From an uncultured Collinsella sp. (lineage in GTDB: Bacteria; Actinomycetota; Coriobacteriia; Coriobacteriales; Coriobacteriaceae): DNA of 64,000 bases. The DNA is taken from positions 73,140 through 137,139 of the forward strand of contig CAUGTZ010000003.1 in the NCBI GenBank assembly GCA_959602645.1. Reading direction: 5' to 3'. The notes beneath the pieces were generated by a model. That model saw only the letters and a list, made by a program, of their open reading frames with translations, was not told the DNA's origin and ran no database searches. Of the stretch, positions 8,276 through 16,979 are shown in pieces. The position numbers were made by a program, and so were the translations under genes. Numbering within the stretch: the stretch's first letter is position 1; the number at the start of each line of letters is the position of its first letter.

Positions 8276-8989
8276 ATGGCGCAGCGCGAACAACACGAAC
8301 GAGTCAAAAAGATGGACCGCTGGGCGGGCAAGCTGCTCGGTCATAAGGCAGTGGTGATGGCGATACTGGTCGTCATTGCGATGGCGAGTGGGCTGGCGAT
8401 GGCGAACCTTGGCGGCGGTGCCGGCGGTGTGTCGTTTGAGCGCACTGATGGTTCGGGCACGTTAGTGGTGCCGGGATCCGGCGATGCTTCGAGCGGAAAG
8501 ACATCCGAAGGCTCTTCGCCTAAGGCGTCTGCCGCGGCAGAGGTCTATGTCGATGTTGATGGCGCCGTGGTGTCACCCGGTGTATATCGCCTCAAAGACG
8601 GGGCGCGGGTGGCTCAGGCGATTGATGCCGCCGGCGGGCTGGCGCCCGAAGCAGACGTTACGGGGCTTAATCGTGCATCCAAGGTCACTGATGGACAAAA
8701 AATTCACGTTCCAACGGTAGGGGAGCAGCAGGTGTCCATTGCGGAAGCCGGTGTTGATGGTGGGGCTTCCGCATCATCAGGCGTCGGTGGCGCAACAGGC
8801 CTAGTAAACATTAATACGGCAAGCTCGGCAGAGCTGCAGACGCTCTCGGGAATCGGTCCCTCAATGGCACAGTCGATTATCGATGAGCGGACAAAGAACG
8901 GTGCTTTTGCTTCGGTTGACGATCTGATGCGCGTGTCGGGAATCGGCGAGAAGAAGCTTGCCAAAATCAAAGATTGCATCTGCGTATGA
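8276..8989 (+). CDS. comEA: Competence DNA-binding protein ComEA
   Basis: Membrane-anchored receptor that binds double-stranded DNA outside the cell membrane during natural transformation. It has one N-terminal membrane helix (about residues 25-43), a low-complexity linker, an SLBB domain (about 88-145, VYVDVDGAVVSPGVY) and a C-terminal double helix-hairpin-helix (VNINTASSAELQTLSGIG, then LMRVSGIGEKKLAKI). 237 residues. ATG 8276 has GGGAGG upstream; a longer frame upstream lacks support. It overlaps comEC by four bases. Confidence 0.93.
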   Translation: MAQREQHERVKKMDRWAGKLLGHKAVVMAILVVIAMASGLAMANLGGGAGGVSFERTDGSGTLVVPGSGDASSGKTSEGSSPKASAAAEVYVDVDGAVVSPGVYRLKDGARVAQAIDAAGGLAPEADVTGLNRASKVTDGQKIHVPTVGEQQVSIAEAGVDGGASASSGVGGATGLVNINTASSAELQTLSGIGPSMAQSIIDERTKNGAFASVDDLMRVSGIGEKKLAKIKDCICV

Positions 8990-11289
8990 GTGCGACCGAG
9001 CGAGAGCACGTGATACCTCCGCGGCCCCTGATTCCGTGGACGATGGCCCTGTGTGCCGGCATGTGCGTGAGCTGCGCCTTGGTGCTCAGCATAGCCGCTG
9101 ATGCGCTGCTGAGGGAGCGGGCGACGGCGGTCGGGCCGCTATGGGCCATTCCCGTTGCGGCAGCGGTTTTCGTTGTGCTGGCTCACTCTTGTGCGAGGCT
9201 TGCCCCTTTGAAGCGGTGGCTGTATGCCGCGTCCGTCGGTCTCGTGGCGGGAGCGGTCGTCTCGGCGTGGTGGGCTGTGGGTGCGCTCAGCGCCTCGAGG
9301 GCGCTCGACGGTCGAGCGGCAAGCGGCCTCGAGTTTGTCGTGCAGGGTGATCCATCCATAAACGACGACGTGTATTCCTATACCTGCGAGGCACGCGCGG
9401 ACGGTAAGAACTTGGCAACGGTTCGCCTATCGTGTGATCGTGAGCTCAAGGTCGGGGCGCACGTGCGTGTTATCGGTCGCGTTTCACGTTTTGAGAACGA
9501 TGCATATGGACGATCGCGCGTGCTCCGAGGCGAGGTGCGCAAGGCTAAAGCCGTTCGAGTCGTGTCGGTCGATGAGGGCTCTCCGGTGCCGCTGCTTCGG
9601 CTGAGAAATGGGCTGCTTGCGTCCATCGCGCCTGCGACCGACCCGGCGCGGGCGCTCATAGCCGGTGTCGCCTGCGGTCGTTCGGCCGAGCTGCGCGCCC
9701 AGCCGGCGGGCGACTGGTTTTCGGTGACGGGAACGGCGCATCTTATCGCCGTCTCGGGCAGCCATTTGGCTATCGTGGGGTTTGTAATCGAGGGTGTATT
9801 GCAAAAGACTCGGTGCTCACGTGGTCTTCAGCGGGCGATATTGGCGATAACGCTTGTCGGCTATGCTGCCTTTACGGGGGCGTCTCCCTCGGCCGTGCGT
9901 GCGTGCTGCATGGTGTTCGTGACGCTTGTCGTAAACGGCGCGGGGCGTCGTCGGCACGGCCTTTCGGCACTCTTCGTAACCATGTCCATCTTTGTGCTAC
10001 TGCGGCCGACGGTGCTGTTCGAGATGGGCTTTCAACTCTCGTGTGCCAGCGTCTTAGCCATTCTGTGCTTTTGTCCCTATGCGACCTACGCTTTGGGTGA
10101 GCTAGGTGTGCCATCAGGCTTTGCCAGCGTGCTTTCCGTCACGCTGTGCTCACAACTGGCGACACTTCCCATTACCATTCCTGCCTTCGGTACATTCTCG
10201 CTCATTGCTCCGTTGGCAAATGCGGTCATCGGTCCGGTGGTGAGCGTACTGCTCGCTGTGTCGATCGTGCTGGCTCCCTTTTCGCTCGTGGGACCGTTGC
10301 GGACTTGGGCGCTCGTTGTGCCCATGATTGCCGCCCGTTGCGCGCTGTTCTTCGAGCAGCTGTTTGCCGCCGTGCCGGGTGCATACGTGAGCGTGCCGCC
10401 CGATAGCATGTGGATTTACCTAGTGCCGTGTTTTCTGGCGGTTCTGCTGGTCTGGTGGCCGCGTCCCCGTGCACGTCCTATGGCGGCGGGGCTTGCATGC
10501 CTGATGCTCTTGGCTGCGATTCCGTACGTCTATTGGGATCGATTCGCTCCGCCTTCGGTGACGGTGCTCGATGTGGGCCAGGCCGATGCGATTCTTATCC
10601 GCCAAGGCGGCGCAGTAGCTCTCGTCGACTGCGGGCTCGACGAGCGTGTGGTTGCGGCGTTGGTTCGCAATAACGTGCACCATATCGATGCCGTTTTTGT
10701 GACGCATTGGGATGAGGACCACTGGGGTGGTTTGCCTGCCGTGCTCGAACAGTTTTCGGTCGGAACGATTGCCGTGGCGGCGGATGCGCTGGAGGATGCT
10801 CCTGCCGAGGTATTGAACCGACCTGGCGTGGAGTATCGGCAGGTGCGCCGTGGGGATACGGTCGACATCGGCTTATTTTGCGCTCGCGTGATGTGGCCAT
10901 TCGAGTCCGTGGATGGCGAGGGAAATGAGGACTCGCTTGTCCTGCTGCTCTCTTATGTTCAGGAAGGCAAGGGCCTGCGTATGCTCCTCACCGGTGATGC
11001 CGAGCTCGACCAAGAACGGGAATTCGTGCAGGAGGTGGGGGATATCGATGTCCTTAAACTTGGGCATCACGGCTCCAAGGTTTCAGTCGATGGTAAGTTG
11101 CTGGACGTCCTGAAGCCCGAGCTTTCCCTCGCGAGCGCGGGCGAGGGGAATCGATACGGGCATCCGTCCGATGCCTGCATTGATGCCGTGAAGGAAGCGG
11201 GTGGTGTGTTCGCGTGCACCATCGAACACGGCGACATTACCGTCACGCCGACTGCGAAGGGCTTTGCGATGCGATGCCAGCGACCGTGA
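8986..11289 (+). CDS. comEC: ComEC/Rec2 DNA uptake channel
   Basis: Polytopic membrane channel carrying single-stranded DNA into the cytoplasm. Order: N-terminal membrane helices and DUF4131 region (1-170), central competence domain with many helices (about 210-500), and C-terminal metallo-beta-lactamase domain with THWDEDHWGG, LTGDAE and LKLGHHGSK. 767 residues is full length. The ATG at 8986 overlaps the comEA stop. A complete comEA-comEC pair argues that DNA uptake is or was functional in this lineage. Confidence 0.94.
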   Translation: MSATEREHVIPPRPLIPWTMALCAGMCVSCALVLSIAADALLRERATAVGPLWAIPVAAAVFVVLAHSCARLAPLKRWLYAASVGLVAGAVVSAWWAVGALSASRALDGRAASGLEFVVQGDPSINDDVYSYTCEARADGKNLATVRLSCDRELKVGAHVRVIGRVSRFENDAYGRSRVLRGEVRKAKAVRVVSVDEGSPVPLLRLRNGLLASIAPATDPARALIAGVACGRSAELRAQPAGDWFSVTGTAHLIAVSGSHLAIVGFVIEGVLQKTRCSRGLQRAILAITLVGYAAFTGASPSAVRACCMVFVTLVVNGAGRRRHGLSALFVTMSIFVLLRPTVLFEMGFQLSCASVLAILCFCPYATYALGELGVPSGFASVLSVTLCSQLATLPITIPAFGTFSLIAPLANAVIGPVVSVLLAVSIVLAPFSLVGPLRTWALVVPMIAARCALFFEQLFAAVPGAYVSVPPDSMWIYLVPCFLAVLLVWWPRPRARPMAAGLACLMLLAAIPYVYWDRFAPPSVTVLDVGQADAILIRQGGAVALVDCGLDERVVAALVRNNVHHIDAVFVTHWDEDHWGGLPAVLEQFSVGTIAVAADALEDAPAEVLNRPGVEYRQVRRGDTVDIGLFCARVMWPFESVDGEGNEDSLVLLLSYVQEGKGLRMLLTGDAELDQEREFVQEVGDIDVLKLGHHGSKVSVDGKLLDVLKPELSLASAGEGNRYGHPSDACIDAVKEAGGVFACTIEHGDITVTPTAKGFAMRCQRP

Positions 11290-11297
11290 TGACATCG

Positions 11298-11327
11298 TTG
11301 GCGCGCGGCTGGCCCCTGGGCTAAAAT
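11298..11327 (+). promoter_or_regulatory. Possible promoter for holA
   Basis: TTGGCG (11298-11303) and TAAAAT (11322-11327) are separated by 18 bases and lie about 40 bases before the holA start. The match is fair, not strong. Confidence 0.4.
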
Positions 11328-11367
11328 GGCACGGTACGAATTCGAGAGTCTGCGAGAGGGGAGCGCA

Positions 11368-12330
11368 ATGTCCGAAACCGGTCTGCTGCCGGCGTATCTG
11401 ATCGTCGGTACCGACGGAGTCAAGCGCGATCACGCCGTCTCGCGTATGAAAGCGCGTCTGGAAAAGTCGGGTATGGTCGAGTTCAACCTCGACGAGCGCG
11501 ACATGACCAAGGACCCCGATATCGAGTCCATTATCGGATCGCTTAACACCTTTCCGATGGGCAGCGAGTTTCGCCTGGTAATCCTTGATGGCTGTTCAAA
11601 GCTCGCCAAGGCGGTCTCGGAGCCGCTCGTTGAGTATCTGGCAAGTCCCAGCCCCACAACGGTCTGCCTTATCATCGCCGATTCGCTCGCCAAGAACACG
11701 CGCCTGTATAAGGCGATTGCCAAGATTGACAAGAAGGCCGTGATCGATTGCTCCGGCACCAAGCGCTGGGAGCTACCGCGCCGTGTGCAGCAGATGGCGA
11801 CGCAGCACGGCAAGTCGATCTCGACGGCGGCCGCCGAGGAACTCGTCTCGCGTTCGGGTGAAAACACGCGCATGCTCGATAACGACCTGGCTAAGCTTGC
11901 CCAGATGGTCGAGGCGCCCCAGATTGAGCTTGCCGACGTTGAGCGCTGGATTGTACGTACGGCCGAGGTTCAACCCTGGGACTTTCTCAATGCGGTCTCG
12001 GTCCGTGACATGCGACGCTCGCTCGAGCTCTTCAATCTACTGCCCGCCAAGAGCTACGTGTGGACTTACACATTGCTGTGCGGCCGCATCCGCGAGCTTA
12101 TCGTTGCCAAGGCGCTCGATGCGCGCGGGCAGGGTCGCGAGCTCGCCGCCACGCTTAAGCTCCAGTCCTGGCAGGTCAAGAATCACCTGACCTGGGCACG
12201 TCGCTTTTCGATGGCAGAGCTCGTTGCCGCGCTCGAGGGCGCGGTCGATGTGGAGCTCGCGCTGAAGGGTTCGGCCGATTCTCAGACCGCGCTTTTGCTC
12301 TGGATTACGAACATCTTGAGAAAATCGTGA
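11368..12330 (+). CDS. holA: DNA polymerase III delta subunit
   Basis: Clamp-loader wrench that opens the sliding clamp. The protein has the divergent AAA+ layout of HolA: N-terminal LPAYLIVGTDGVKRDHAVSR, central STKxL-type lid region SRSGENTRMLDNDLAKLAQ, and a C-terminal collar domain. About 320 residues, normal. ATG 11368 is preceded by GAGAGGGGAG. Its position directly after comEC and before rpsT is the widespread Gram-positive order. Confidence 0.9.
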   Translation: MSETGLLPAYLIVGTDGVKRDHAVSRMKARLEKSGMVEFNLDERDMTKDPDIESIIGSLNTFPMGSEFRLVILDGCSKLAKAVSEPLVEYLASPSPTTVCLIIADSLAKNTRLYKAIAKIDKKAVIDCSGTKRWELPRRVQQMATQHGKSISTAAAEELVSRSGENTRMLDNDLAKLAQMVEAPQIELADVERWIVRTAEVQPWDFLNAVSVRDMRRSLELFNLLPAKSYVWTYTLLCGRIRELIVAKALDARGQGRELAATLKLQSWQVKNHLTWARRFSMAELVAALEGAVDVELALKGSADSQTALLLWITNILRKS

Positions 12331-12379
12331 TGATACCTGCCTATTTGACAAATTCGTTCTATCCCTTTGAGGGGGAGCG

Positions 12380-12388
12380 TGCTATAGT
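12380..12388 (+). promoter_or_regulatory. Extended -10 promoter candidate for rpsT
   Basis: TGCTATAGT gives TGn plus TATAGT (12383-12388). About 75 bases of leader follow before rpsT, containing a short ACCTC/GAGGT hairpin and a run of six T (12430-12436) that could serve autoregulation by S20. Confidence 0.45.
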
Positions 12389-12463
12389 AGGCGCTTGCAT
12401 GACCTCACCGTGTCTCAGAGGTGTCATACATTTTTTGCAAGGAACTCGAAAGGAACTCCAGAA

Positions 12464-12730
12464 GTGGCAAACATCAAGTCTCAGAAGAAGCGTATCCGCA
12501 CCAATGAGGCAGCTCGCATGCGTAACAAGGCTGTCAAGTCCGAGCTCAAGACGCTGACTAAGCACGTCCAGTCCGCCGTCGCCGAGGGCGACGCCGAGAA
12601 GGCCCAGGCTGCCCTCAAGACCGTCACCAAGCGTCTCGACATGGCTGCCGCCAAGCATGTTATCCACAAGAACCAGGCTTCCAACCGCAAGTCCGGTCTT
12701 GCCAAGCTCGTGAACAGCATCAACGCCTAA
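12464..12730 (+). CDS. rpsT: 30S ribosomal protein S20
   Basis: Binds 16S rRNA in the body of the small subunit. Begins MANIKSQKKRIRTNEAAR, the family signature, and is 88 residues of lysine-rich helices. The start is GTG at 12464, preceded by AAGGAACTC; weak start codons on rpsT are known from other bacteria and tie in with autoregulation. A strong terminator follows. Confidence 0.96.
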   Translation: MANIKSQKKRIRTNEAARMRNKAVKSELKTLTKHVQSAVAEGDAEKAQAALKTVTKRLDMAAAKHVIHKNQASNRKSGLAKLVNSINA

Positions 12731-12766
12731 GTTGTAAATTTCACACCACACAGATTACGCGCATAA

Positions 12767-12801
12767 ATGGAGCCTGTTTTATGGAACAGGCTCCATTTTT
12801 T
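12767..12801 (+). terminator. Intrinsic terminator after rpsT
   Basis: ATGGAGCCTGTT (12767-12778) pairs with AACAGGCTCCAT (12785-12796), a perfect 12-bp stem, followed by five more T. It separates rpsT from lepA. Confidence 0.92.
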
Positions 12802-12813
12802 GTATCGCTCGGG

Positions 12814-12819
12814 TAAGAT
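12814..12819 (+). promoter_or_regulatory. -10 element placing the lepA start at or near the transcript 5' end
   Basis: TAAGAT (12814-12819) is followed by seven bases and then the lepA ATG at 12827. Transcription usually starts about seven bases after a -10 hexamer, so the lepA mRNA would be leaderless or nearly so. No ribosome site is visible before the ATG, which supports this reading. Confidence 0.45.
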
Positions 12820-12826
12820 AGTCCGC

Positions 12827-14638
12827 ATGAATACTTTAATTGACATTTCCCACATCCGCAACTTTTCAATTGTTGCGCACATCGACCATGGCAAGTCCAC
12901 GATCAGTGACCGTATCCTCGAGCTCACCCATACCGTTGACGAGCGCGACATGGAGTCGCAGCTGCTCGACACTATGGATATCGAGCGCGAGCGCGGCATC
13001 ACGATCAAGTCCAATGCCGTTCGCGTGTCCTATGACGCCGACGACGGCGAGACGTATCAGTTCAACCTGATCGATACGCCGGGCCACGTTGACTTTACCT
13101 ACGAGGTCTCGCGTTCGTTGGCCGCCTGCGAGGGTGCGGTGCTCGTCGTGGACGCCACTCAGGGCGTCGAGGCGCAGACCGTTTCCAACGCGACGCTCGC
13201 CATGAACGCCAACTTGGACATTGTGCCGGCCATCAACAAGATCGACCTGCCCTCGGCCCATCCCGATGAGGTCAAGACCGAGATCGAGGATGACTTGGCG
13301 ATCCCTGCCGATGATGCCGTGTGTGTCTCGGGCAAGACCGGCGAGGGCATTCACGATCTGCTGGAGTCCATTGTCTTTTTGATCTCGCCACCCAAGGGCG
13401 ATGCGAATGCGCCGCTCAAGGCACTCATCCTGGATTCTTATTTTGATGAATACCGCGGCGTGGTTGCCACGGTCCGTGTTTTTGACGGCTCCATCAAAAA
13501 GGGCGATACCCTGCGCATGATGCAGGCCGAGGGCGACTTTTTGGTCGATGGCGTGGGCGTCAAGCGTCCCGCCGAGACCCCGGTCGATGCGCTGACCGTC
13601 GGCGAGGTCGGATACGTGGTCACGGGTCTGAAGGATCCCGAGGCCGTTCGCGTGGGCGATACCCTCACGTGGGCGTCGAATCCCTGCCCCGAGCCTCTTC
13701 CCGGCTACCGCGAGGCTAAGCCCATGGTCTATACGGGCCTGTTCCCGATCGATAACAAGGACTACGAGAACCTGCGTGACGCGCTCGATAAGCTGCACGT
13801 CAACGACCCGTCGTTGGTGTGGGAGCCCGAGACCTCGGTGGCGCTCGGCTTTGGCTTCCGCGTGGGCTTTCTGGGCCTGCTACACATGGAAGTCGTCAAG
13901 GAACGCCTGGAGCGCGAATTCAACCTGGACCTCATTGCCACGAGTCCCTCGGTCGACTATCACGTCTACAAGACCGACGGCGAAATGATCGATGTCCGCA
14001 GTCCGCAGGACCTTCCCGAGGCCACGCGCATCGAGCGTATCGAGGAACCCTACCTCAAGGCAAAGATCATCTGCCCGCCTGAGTACACGGGTGCCGTCAT
14101 GCAGCTCGCTATCGAGCACCGCGGCGTCACGACCGACATGATCCACCTCACGAGCAAATCGGTCGAGATGCGCTTCGATATGCCGCTCGCCGAGCTCATC
14201 TTGGACTTCTTTGACCAGCTCAAGAGCCGTACCAAGGGTTATGCCTCGCTCGACTACGAGTTCAACGAGTACCGTCCATCCGAGCTTGTGAAGCTCGACA
14301 TCTTGCTTTCGGGCGACGAGGTGGACGCGCTGTCGTTTATCGTCCACAAGGACAAGGCCTATGGCCTGGCCCGTGGCCTGTGCGACAAGCTTAAGGAGAT
14401 TATCCCGCGTCAGCTGTTCGAGGTGCCCATCCAGGGTGCTATCGGCAACAAGATTATTGCCCGCTCCACCGTCAAGGCGCGTCGCAAGGACGTACTTGCC
14501 AAGTGCTACGGCGGCGATATCTCGCGTAAGCGCAAGCTGCTCGAGAAGCAGAAAGAGGGCAAGAAGCGCATGAAGGCCATCGGATCGGTCGAGGTCCCGC
14601 AGGAGGCCTTTATGGCGATCCTCAAGGTGGACGAGTAG
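12827..14638 (+). CDS. lepA: Elongation factor 4 (LepA)
   Basis: Ribosomal back-translocase/biogenesis GTPase. Seen: G1 AHIDHGKST, switch motif RERGITIKS, G3 DTPGHVDF, G4 NKIDLPSA, then the beta-barrel, two EF-G-like domains and the LepA-specific C-terminal domain ending with a basic tail. 603 residues, usual size. The ATG at 12827 lacks a ribosome site and lies just after a -10 element. dusB follows four bases after the stop. Confidence 0.95.
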   Translation: MNTLIDISHIRNFSIVAHIDHGKSTISDRILELTHTVDERDMESQLLDTMDIERERGITIKSNAVRVSYDADDGETYQFNLIDTPGHVDFTYEVSRSLAACEGAVLVVDATQGVEAQTVSNATLAMNANLDIVPAINKIDLPSAHPDEVKTEIEDDLAIPADDAVCVSGKTGEGIHDLLESIVFLISPPKGDANAPLKALILDSYFDEYRGVVATVRVFDGSIKKGDTLRMMQAEGDFLVDGVGVKRPAETPVDALTVGEVGYVVTGLKDPEAVRVGDTLTWASNPCPEPLPGYREAKPMVYTGLFPIDNKDYENLRDALDKLHVNDPSLVWEPETSVALGFGFRVGFLGLLHMEVVKERLEREFNLDLIATSPSVDYHVYKTDGEMIDVRSPQDLPEATRIERIEEPYLKAKIICPPEYTGAVMQLAIEHRGVTTDMIHLTSKSVEMRFDMPLAELILDFFDQLKSRTKGYASLDYEFNEYRPSELVKLDILLSGDEVDALSFIVHKDKAYGLARGLCDKLKEIIPRQLFEVPIQGAIGNKIIARSTVKARRKDVLAKCYGGDISRKRKLLEKQKEGKKRMKAIGSVEVPQEAFMAILKVDE

Positions 14639-14642
14639 GTCT

Positions 14643-15686
14643 ATGGCGCTTTCTGAATACAGCAAGCGGCTGCTGGGCGCCTATGCCGAGCAGCCGTTCC
14701 TTATGGCTCCCATGGCGGGTGTGACCGACCCTGCCTACCGCATCATGTGCCGCCGCCGCGGTGCCAACCTTGCCTACAGCGAGATGGTGAGCGTGGCAGG
14801 CCTTGCCTATGCCAGCAACAAAACGTGGCGCCTGGTGCTGCCGGCCGACGAGGAGCAGCAGATTTGCGTGCAGCTCTTTGGCTCCAAGCCCGATCAGTTT
14901 GCGAGCGCTGTCGCTGCCGTCGAGGAGCGTGTGGGCGATCGCCTGTCGCTGATCGATATCAACATGGCCTGCCCGGCCCGCAAAGTCGTCACCAAGGGCG
15001 AGGGCTCGGCGCTCATGCGCACACCCGACCTAGCCGAGAAGATCGTCCAGGCGGCTGTGGACGCGGCACACGTTCCCGTGACCGTAAAGATCCGCAAGGG
15101 CTTTTATGCCGAGGACCGTAATGCCGCGACGTTTGCCCAGATGCTCGAGGGGGCGGGGGCAGCAGCGGTGGCGGTGCATGGTCGCTGCGCCACGCAGCTC
15201 TATACGGGCCAGGCCGATTGGTCGGTCGTCGATGAGGTGGCCGACGCCGTCGAGATTCCCGTCATCGGTTCGGGCGACGTGTTCTCGGCTGAGGATGCCG
15301 CGGAGCATCTGCGCATCTCGGGTGCCAGCGCGGTGTTTATCGCGCGCGGTATCTATGGCAATCCTTGGGTGTTCGGCGATGCTCGCGCCCTTGCGCTCGA
15401 TGGCATACCGGTGCCGGCTCGCAGCTCCGTTGAGCGCCTGGACGCCCTGCGTGAGCACCTAACGCTGACGCATGAGCTCCTGCCGCTCATGTCGCGTGCC
15501 CGCACTTACGCAAGCTGGTACTTAAAAGGCATGCCCCATGCTGCAGCCTGGCGCGCGCAGGTGGTGCGCTGCTCCACGTATGAGGAGTTCATGGCATTGG
15601 TCGATGATATCGAGCGTGATGTGGTGGCCTGCGAGGCCGCGCTTGCAGCTGGCGAGTCGGTGCCCGCCCATCCGCTGGAGGCCTAA
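14643..15686 (+). CDS. dusB: tRNA-dihydrouridine synthase
   Basis: FMN-dependent reductase of uridines in tRNA, TIM-barrel fold. MAPMAGVTDPAYR near the N terminus binds FMN; NMACPARKVVTKGEGSAL contains the catalytic cysteine; GSGDVFSAEDA and ARGIYGNPW are the phosphate-binding loops. 347 residues. It is DusB-like by length and motifs. It follows lepA by four bases and precedes hemW by two. Confidence 0.92.
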   Translation: MALSEYSKRLLGAYAEQPFLMAPMAGVTDPAYRIMCRRRGANLAYSEMVSVAGLAYASNKTWRLVLPADEEQQICVQLFGSKPDQFASAVAAVEERVGDRLSLIDINMACPARKVVTKGEGSALMRTPDLAEKIVQAAVDAAHVPVTVKIRKGFYAEDRNAATFAQMLEGAGAAAVAVHGRCATQLYTGQADWSVVDEVADAVEIPVIGSGDVFSAEDAAEHLRISGASAVFIARGIYGNPWVFGDARALALDGIPVPARSSVERLDALREHLTLTHELLPLMSRARTYASWYLKGMPHAAAWRAQVVRCSTYEEFMALVDDIERDVVACEAALAAGESVPAHPLEA

Positions 15687-15688
15687 GG

Positions 15689-16921
15689 GTGGCCGTTACC
15701 GCGCTTTATGTGCACGTACCGTTTTGCGCTCAAAAGTGCCGGTACTGCGACTTCGACTCACGGAGTGTGGCTCCGTGTGATCTGAGCGCTGCGCTCGATG
15801 CCTATTTTGAGCAGCTGTATGCGCGCCTCGATGCGTTTGGCGACGCCGGGGCGCTTGAAGGCATCCGCACCGTCTATGTTGGCGGCGGCACGCCATCGCT
15901 GGCAGGGGAGCGTCTAGTAGAGCTTGCCCGGCGTATCTCTCTGTGGTGTGAGCCTGCTGAGTTTACCTGCGAGGCTAATCCCGAGTCGCTGACCGCTGAG
16001 CTCGCCACTGCGCTTGCCAAGGTTGGTGTCACGCGCATCTCTCTGGGCGTGCAAACCCTCGACAATACCGAGCTGGCTGCTATTGGCCGCATTCACGATG
16101 CCAATCGGGCACTTGCGGCTATCGCGACGGTGAAGGACGCTGGCCTCGATGTGTCGTGCGACCTTATGTGTGGCCTTCCCGGGCAGACGGGGGCGAGCTG
16201 GCAGCGCACACTCGATGGCGTGCTGGCGGCGGCTCCGCATCATGTGTCGGTCTACCCGCTTACGCTCGAGGAGGGGACGCCCCTTTATCGCATGGCATGC
16301 CGCGACGAGTCGCTCGAGCCTGATGAGGATTTTCAGTCCGCATGCATGGACACGGCGCGTGAGCGTCTGGGTGCGGCCGGCTATCACCCTTATGAGGTGG
16401 CGAGCTATGCGCTCGATAGCCATGAGTGCGCCCATAACATTGCCTATTGGACCGGACGGGGCTACCTGGGCCTGGGTCGTTCTGCCGCGGGCATGCTCGA
16501 CGCCGAGGATTTCGACCGTCTTGCAGGTTTGTTCCCCGGCGTGTCTGCTCGAGGCGATGCGTACCGCGTGCGTCTGGTGCAACGTGACGATGACGCGACG
16601 GCGTTCGAGGCAGAATATCTGTCGCAGCGCGAGGCTGCGGCCGAAGATCTGATGCTCGCTTGTCGCATGACGCGCGGTGTTGCGTCCGACCTGTTGGTTC
16701 GTGCAGCTTGCGTCATCCCAACGGGCGAGCTGGCAGCTGCCTGCGATCGCGCGCTCGAATTGGGTCTTGCCACTTGGGTGCCCGAGACGCTCGGGGTCCA
16801 TGGGGGACCCTTCACTTCGGCAGATGTCGTCGCGGGCCGCGTTCGCGCTCGTCTGGCGCCGACCCACCTGGGCTGGCTCGATGGAAATGTTCTGTTCGAG
16901 CTGTTTTGGGGTCTAGCTTAG
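15689..16921 (+). CDS. hemW: Radical SAM heme chaperone HemW
   Basis: HemW-family proteins bind heme and a [4Fe-4S] cluster and are often misnamed oxygen-independent coproporphyrinogen oxidase. The radical-SAM ligands C13-x3-C17-x2-C20 are in HVPFCAQKCRYCDFD, followed by VGGGTPSL and the C-terminal HemN domain. 410 residues. GTG start at 15689, two bases after dusB. The lepA-hemW neighbourhood is common in Gram-positives. Confidence 0.9.
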   Translation: MAVTALYVHVPFCAQKCRYCDFDSRSVAPCDLSAALDAYFEQLYARLDAFGDAGALEGIRTVYVGGGTPSLAGERLVELARRISLWCEPAEFTCEANPESLTAELATALAKVGVTRISLGVQTLDNTELAAIGRIHDANRALAAIATVKDAGLDVSCDLMCGLPGQTGASWQRTLDGVLAAAPHHVSVYPLTLEEGTPLYRMACRDESLEPDEDFQSACMDTARERLGAAGYHPYEVASYALDSHECAHNIAYWTGRGYLGLGRSAAGMLDAEDFDRLAGLFPGVSARGDAYRVRLVQRDDDATAFEAEYLSQREAAAEDLMLACRMTRGVASDLLVRAACVIPTGELAAACDRALELGLATWVPETLGVHGGPFTSADVVAGRVRARLAPTHLGWLDGNVLFELFWGLA

Positions 16922-16931
16922 GCCGCTCGGG

Positions 16932-16937
16932 TAGAAT
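16932..16937 (+). promoter_or_regulatory. -10-like element before the membrane J-protein gene
   Basis: TAGAAT, preceded by GCTCGGG as at the lepA promoter (CTCGGGTAAGAT), lies about 43 bases before the ATG. The -35 region is not clear. Confidence 0.35.
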
Positions 16938-16979
16938 TACCGGAATATATACGCTGCTGTGAGCAGGAGGTTGCCGCGC

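Noticed and set aside
12345..12350. TTGACA upstream of rpsT as a -35 element
   Set aside because: It is 32 bases from TATAGT, far more than the 16-18 needed, and no other -10 lies at the right distance.
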